A stretch of 9,728 nt of DNA from Nanobdellota archaeon (GTDB lineage: Archaea > Nanobdellota > Nanobdellia > Woesearchaeales > GW2011-AR9): assembly GCA_018812355.1 (NCBI GenBank), contig JAHJDQ010000060.1, positions 1-9,728 of the forward strand, given 5' to 3'. Shown piece after piece: positions 7,226 through 9,728 of this stretch; positions within the stretch are counted from its first letter, which is position 1, and the number at the start of each line of letters is the position of its first letter. A program made the translations under genes and the position numbers. The notes below the pieces were generated by a model. That model was not told the origin of the DNA. It searched no databases and saw only the letters and a list, made by a program, of their open reading frames with translations.

Positions 7226-7241
7226 GTTAATTATAATTAAC
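7226..7241. promoter_or_regulatory. 16-bp perfect palindrome at the predicted start site (candidate operator)
   Basis: GTTAATTATAATTAAC is its own reverse complement and lies about 20-35 nt past the TATA box, covering the expected transcription start. A dimeric repressor bound here would block RNA polymerase. The winged-helix protein encoded by the same operon is the obvious candidate; this is inference. Confidence 0.5.
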
Positions 7242-7286
7242 AAAGAGGGTTAGATAAATTCAGCAATTAGGGCAATCTTAGAGACG

Positions 7287-7520
7287 ATGTTGAGTAAGCG
7301 TTACATCGGAGGAAAACATACTCCTGAAGATAAGTTAATCAAGTCGAAAACAAAATGGCTTGAATCTGGTGAAAAAAGAGAATTTGAAAAGGAATATAAG
7401 CAATTGGTGAATGAAAGAATCCTCATTCGTGAAAAGAAAAGAACTAAGAAAGGATTGGATTGGCACATCTATCTTAATCCAAGAATGTTGAAAGAAATGT
7501 ATGAAAAGTTGAGGAGGTAA
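7287..7520 (+). CDS. Conserved-looking small basic archaeal protein, winged-helix-like
   Basis: 77-aa, highly basic, no signal peptide or membrane segment. The N-terminus MLSKRYIGGKHTPEDKL recalls small archaeal proteins of unknown function (from memory, unverified). The pattern of helix (about 28-44), then LVNERILIREKKRTKKGL and WHIYLNP as a hairpin, then a C-terminal helix suggests a small winged-helix fold, possibly nucleic-acid binding. It is the first gene after the BRE/TATA at 7192, and its last codons contain the ribosome binding site of the next gene, so the two are translationally coupled. The ATG is the first start after an in-frame stop; no clear Shine-Dalgarno precedes it. Confidence 0.75.
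   Translation: MLSKRYIGGKHTPEDKLIKSKTKWLESGEKREFEKEYKQLVNERILIREKKRTKKGLDWHIYLNPRMLKEMYEKLRR
7511..7518 (+). promoter_or_regulatory. Strong ribosome binding site overlapping the previous stop
   Basis: GAGGAGGT, 7 nt before the ATG at 7526. It forms the last Arg codons and the first base of the stop codon of the 77-aa gene, tying translation of the two genes together and fixing the start of the 116-aa protein. Confidence 0.8.
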
Positions 7521-7525
7521 GAAAA

Positions 7526-7876
7526 ATGGGAACATTTTGTGAAACTTACGGTACTACCATTGAGAATAGAGTACTAGAGCATCTGTTAGAAAATCAGGAC
7601 CTAGATATAGCTGTCGGTGATATGGCTAAAGAACTTGATATCAGTAGACCAAAGGCTTATGAAGTAATCAAAGAGTTTGAAAGTAAAGAATTTGTTGTTA
7701 AGTCAAGAGTTATTGGAAAAACTCAGTTGTATAAATTAAACAAAGACAATATTAGAGTAAAAATATTTTTACGTAATTTCGACGAATGTTTACAGTTGAT
7801 TATTGAAGAATATAGTGGAAACATTCCGACGATCAGTGCACCGATGAATATTGGAGTAGCGGCTAAACCGGTTTGA
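7526..7876 (+). CDS. Winged-helix transcriptional regulator
   Basis: 116-aa putative DNA-binding protein. Residues 12-24 form a first helix (ENRVLEHLLENQ); 29-54 read VGDMAKELDISRPKAYEVIKEFESK, a clear helix-turn-helix with recognition helix; 55-71 (FVVKSRVIGKTQLYKL) is the wing hairpin. The following segment NIRVKIFLRNFDECLQLIIEEY (about 75-96) is probably the dimerisation helix, and the tail is Pro/Ala/Gly-rich. This is the MarR/TrmB-like or ArsR-like layout common in archaea. It is second in an operon with the 77-aa gene and may bind the palindrome at 7226-7241. The module ends just before the MBF1 3' remnant. Confidence 0.85.
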   Translation: MGTFCETYGTTIENRVLEHLLENQDLDIAVGDMAKELDISRPKAYEVIKEFESKEFVVKSRVIGKTQLYKLNKDNIRVKIFLRNFDECLQLIIEEYSGNIPTISAPMNIGVAAKPV

Positions 7877-7887
7877 TGGAAAAATAA

Positions 7888-7914
7888 GAGTTTACTTTAG
7901 GAGATTTTGTGAAG
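7888..7914 (+). repeat. 27-bp direct repeat, right copy
   Basis: Exact copy of 7122-7148, starting 12 nt after the stop of the winged-helix gene. It is not part of any intact gene. Confidence 0.97.
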
Positions 7915-7944
7915 GTGTGGAAGAGAATGTTGTTCACAGATTAA
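7888..7944 (+). pseudogene. Remnant of the MBF1 C-terminus
   Basis: Reading in the same frame as MBF1 gives EFTLGDFVKVWKRMLFTD then a stop, against EFTLGDFVKMRKRK then a stop in the intact gene. A TAA directly precedes the segment, there is no start codon and no zinc ribbon or HTH, so it cannot be a gene. It is either the displaced original 3' end of MBF1 after an insertion or the leftover of a tandem duplication. It ends 1 nt before the convergent gene's stop codon. Confidence 0.8.
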
Positions 7945-7945
7945 T

Positions 7946-8731
7946 TTATTTGTAAATCATAAATTTTCTTGCACTAGAATTGCCTAAAGTGTAATCTTCT
8001 TTTTTTAATCTAAAATTAATCAAGTCTTCCTTTATTAAAATATTAATTATTTTGTTAGAAAAAAAGATTGTTTTCCCTCTAGAATGAACATAAATTTTCT
8101 TCTTCCCATGCAATATTAGTCTTTTTAAAATATTATCTTTTAGTTCTTCTTCATCCATATTTTTAGAAACAAAAACTCTAAATGGATGAGATTTGATATA
8201 ATTATCCCAAATGCTAAGAAATAGCTCTGTACTTTGATCTACTTTTTTTAAACTGTTAAGTATAGGAAAAAGATCTTTTTCAAAAACCTCACCAGAACGA
8301 AGCCAGTTATATAGTGTTTTTTCTCGTTCTCCAAATGGATTATAGGTAAAAATTTTTCCTTTTTTTCCTTTTTTCCCTTCATCTTCAATTTTACAAGACT
8401 TAGAGGCATATAATAATGCTCCAAGATCTTGCTCAGAAATAAAGGGTTTAAGCTTTTTCATAATCTCTTCATATTCTTGTTTAGGAAAAGCTAAGTCTCC
8501 AATCTCTTCTACAAGGTCTTCTCTTGTAAAATAAAAATTTTCTTTGAGAAACTTTTCCTTTTCAATGTCTTTCAATTCTTCAATATAAGGATATACATTC
8601 ACAAATTCATTCTGAATAAAAGTGCAATTTTTGTAAATATTTTTTTTATTTATGCTGCCTTTCTTATCAACAATTGAAGCTCTAATTTTATCTACTTTAG
8701 TTTTAATACTTGCTAACGAGAAATCCGCCAT
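7946..8731 (-). CDS. Hypothetical soluble protein, 261 aa
   Basis: I do not recognise this protein. It is Lys/Glu-rich, without membrane segments or a signal peptide, and mostly helical in appearance. A low-complexity Gly-Lys stretch (119-126, GKKGKKGK) separates an N-terminal half from a middle segment (FTYNPFGEREKTLYNWL, 128-144) and a C-terminal part of alternating basic and hydrophobic strands (KKIYVHSRGKTIFFSNKI). The ATG at 8731 is chosen because it lies 1 nt after the stop of the upstream zinc-ribbon gene; the longer frame from 8809 overlaps that gene and adds an unlikely hydrophobic leader. Two-gene unit with the 83-aa gene; convergent with the winged-helix module. Possibly an accessory gene, but nothing in the sequence proves a role. 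Confidence 0.8.
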   Translation of the reverse strand: MADFSLASIKTKVDKIRASIVDKKGSINKKNIYKNCTFIQNEFVNVYPYIEELKDIEKEKFLKENFYFTREDLVEEIGDLAFPKQEYEEIMKKLKPFISEQDLGALLYASKSCKIEDEGKKGKKGKIFTYNPFGEREKTLYNWLRSGEVFEKDLFPILNSLKKVDQSTELFLSIWDNYIKSHPFRVFVSKNMDEEELKDNILKRLILHGKKKIYVHSRGKTIFFSNKIINILIKEDLINFRLKKEDYTLGNSSARKFMIYK

Positions 8732-8732
8732 C

Positions 8733-8984
8733 TTATATTTTCTGGTTAGCCAAATGTGAAGCAAAACAACGAGGGTTGTCGCAAAATAATAAATTTGAAC
8801 CTTTTGCAATATTTCCTAACTTATCTACAGTTAATTCAAATTCACAAATCTCACATTTAGCAATCTCAAGATTTTCATCTAAAATAAATTCTTTGTCTCC
8901 TGCTCTTCTTACTGGAATATCTAAATCATGTAGAAGTGTTTTTGTTTGTTCTTTCCTAAAGAGAATCATGTTTGTTTGTTCCAT
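8733..8984 (-). CDS. Small zinc-ribbon-like protein, 83 aa
   Basis: 83-aa protein with four cysteines arranged C44-x2-C47-x20-C68-x4-C73 (CEIC ... CDNPRC), suggesting a structural zinc site. The N-terminal 40 residues are charged and helical. No homolog recognised. It begins the minus-strand pair and its stop is 1 nt from the start of the 261-aa gene, so the two products are probably made together and may act together. A BRE/TATA lies about 31 nt ahead of the ATG. Confidence 0.75.
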   Translation of the reverse strand: MEQTNMILFRKEQTKTLLHDLDIPVRRAGDKEFILDENLEIAKCEICEFELTVDKLGNIAKGSNLLFCDNPRCFASHLANQKI

Positions 8985-9010
8985 TTTATCTTAATTATGA
9001 AAATTAAACT

Positions 9011-9026
9011 AATATATAAACTTTTG
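9011..9026 (-). promoter_or_regulatory. BRE/TATA promoter of the 83-aa/261-aa pair
   Basis: Minus strand reads CAAAAG then TTTATATATT, close to archaeal consensus, centred about 31 nt before the ATG at 8984. Expected transcript leader is only a few bases. Confidence 0.65.
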
Positions 9027-9099
9027 TTCATAGATTGTTCATTTTCTACTTATCCAATGGGAAGTGGCTCTGGGGGCAAACATTATTTTTTTAAGATAA

Positions 9100-9109
9100 T
9101 TTTATATAT
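9100..9109 (+). promoter_or_regulatory. TATA box of the membrane-anchored protein operon
   Basis: TTTTATATAT centred about 29 nt before the ATG at 9134, implying a near-leaderless transcript; no Shine-Dalgarno precedes the gene. Divergent from the promoter at 9011-9026. Confidence 0.6.
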
Positions 9110-9133
9110 GATTCTTGATATATTAATCCAATA

Positions 9134-9484
9134 ATGCCCTCAACGAGAATAATTACAATTATCAATGTTGCTCTAGGTTTGACTGCATTAATTTTAATCT
9201 TAAGTTTACTAGGAGTGAGTATGCCTAGTGTCGGCAGTGCTCTTTATGCTTTAGATTCAGAAGAAGCAGTTTGTGTGACGAGTTATAAAGATAATTATAA
9301 AGAAATGGCTGTGAACTTGTGTTGTATCGAACTGCAGACACAACTAAATAAAGGAGAACCATATAACCAAGAATTAGCTGGATTCAAAGTAAGCAAACAT
9401 TATTACACTTCCAAAAACACAATTAATTATTTTGTTAACAATAAAGCCTATCGTTATTGTAAGAATAATGGCTTTTTAGTTTAA
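9134..9484 (+). CDS. Membrane-anchored exported protein with four cysteines, 116 aa
   Basis: Unrecognised protein. After a short MPSTR head, residues 6-29 form one hydrophobic segment (signal anchor or signal peptide); the rest is predicted to lie outside the membrane. The outer part has Cys47, Cys63, Cys64 and Cys109, an even number that could form two disulfides, and is Tyr/Asn/Lys-rich. It precedes a probable glycoside hydrolase by 18 nt on the same strand and shares with it the string NVALG inside the membrane segment. A pilin-like role was considered but no class III signal cleavage motif is clear. Function unknown. Confidence 0.75.
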   Translation: MPSTRIITIINVALGLTALILILSLLGVSMPSVGSALYALDSEEAVCVTSYKDNYKEMAVNLCCIELQTQLNKGEPYNQELAGFKVSKHYYTSKNTINYFVNNKAYRYCKNNGFLV

Positions 9485-9502
9485 GAAAATTAAATTATCA
9501 CA

Positions 9503-9728
9503 ATGGGAAAAAAGAGAGGTAAAAAGAAAGTACATCTAAGTATTTATATCCTTATTTTCTTACTCTTACTTAATGTTGCTTTAGGAATGTTAGGGATTGC
9601 TAAGTCAAGAGGTTTATTAATTCCGCAGCAACCAGAACTGACGATTGTTGATAATACAATTAATCTTAACCAACTTTCTTTAGAACAAAAGATTGCTCAG
9701 ATGGTCGTTGTTCTAGGCGTACAATATT
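9503..9728 (+). CDS. Probable membrane-anchored glycoside hydrolase family 3 enzyme, 5' part
   Basis: Open for 75 codons to the right edge. The start is very basic (MGKKRGKKK), followed by one hydrophobic segment (about 13-33), so the enzyme would be tethered with its catalytic part outside. Residues 58-70 read LSLEQKIAQMVVV, matching the LTLEEKIGQM signature at the beginning of the GH3 catalytic barrel (beta-N-acetylhexosaminidase/beta-glucosidase family). The catalytic residues and substrate-defining motifs lie beyond the window, so substrate cannot be told. Likely co-transcribed with the preceding 116-aa gene; no clear ribosome binding site. Confidence 0.6.
   Translation, partial: MGKKRGKKKVHLSIYILIFLLLLNVALGMLGIAKSRGLLIPQQPELTIVDNTINLNQLSLEQKIAQMVVVLGVQY

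Noticed and set aside
7335..7535. Minus-strand Phe-rich frame over the 77-aa gene
   Set aside because: It is antisense to a gene with its own promoter and coupled downstream partner; composition is typical of a shadow frame.
8732..8809. Longer start for the 261-aa gene at 8809 with a hydrophobic leader
   Set aside because: The extension is read out of frame through the zinc-ribbon gene; the ATG at 8731 follows that gene's stop by 1 nt, and the mature protein looks soluble.
9024..9042. Direct repeat TTGTTCAT spaced 11 nt apart upstream of the zinc-ribbon gene
   Set aside because: Two 8-base copies in AT-rich DNA are easily due to chance; one-helical-turn spacing is suggestive of an operator but not enough to call.
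8710..9134. Plus-strand frames over the zinc-ribbon gene and the divergent promoter gap
   Set aside because: They run antisense to the CxxC motifs or across both TATA boxes and lack a ribosome binding site.

Overview
The window looks archaeal and most likely comes from a DPANN-type lineage (Woesearchaeota or Pacearchaeota-like). The evidence is an archaeal multiprotein bridging factor 1 with an N-terminal zinc ribbon, an archaeal-type oligosaccharyltransferase STT3/AglB, archaeal BRE/TATA boxes about 25-30 nt before start codons (several genes look leaderless or nearly so), GGAGGT-type ribosome binding sites inside operons, very AT-rich DNA and small compact genes. The lineage call is from memory of protein style and was not tested by a search.

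Left part, minus strand (1-6469): a probable three-gene operon, aclB -> aclA -> stt3. aclB (392 aa) and aclA (611 aa, starting 1 nt after the aclB stop) encode the two subunits of a complete-looking ATP-citrate lyase, which makes acetyl-CoA and oxaloacetate from citrate, CoA and ATP. All the catalytic motifs I can check are present. About 50 nt downstream starts an oligosaccharyltransferase of at least 1134 aa that runs off the left edge. It has an unusual charged, His-rich cytosolic N-terminal extension of about 178 residues and an acidic Thr-rich C-terminal tail carrying its own N-x-T sequons.

Centre (6470-7945): the 238-bp divergent gap between aclB and MBF1 is not empty. It holds back-to-back promoter signals, a 138-nt segment closed by a perfect 10-bp inverted repeat with an inner 18-bp hairpin, and a 25-codon ORF behind a perfect GGAGGTG site. 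It could be a small structured RNA or a microprotein gene. Next is MBF1, then a two-gene module (77 aa and 116 aa, the second a winged-helix regulator) with its own BRE/TATA and a 16-bp perfect palindrome at the predicted transcription start. The module is bracketed by a 27-bp exact direct repeat: one copy is the 3' end of MBF1, the other an in-frame orphan remnant of the MBF1 C-terminus just after the module. This indicates duplication or insertion at the MBF1 3' end.

Right part (7946-9728): a convergent minus-strand pair of unrecognised genes (an 83-aa four-cysteine zinc-ribbon-like protein followed 1 nt later by a 261-aa soluble protein), a divergent promoter region, then two plus-strand genes for membrane-anchored exported proteins: a 116-aa protein with four cysteines, and the start of a probable glycoside hydrolase family 3 enzyme cut by the right edge.

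No tRNA, rRNA, CRISPR array, transposase or integrase was seen.
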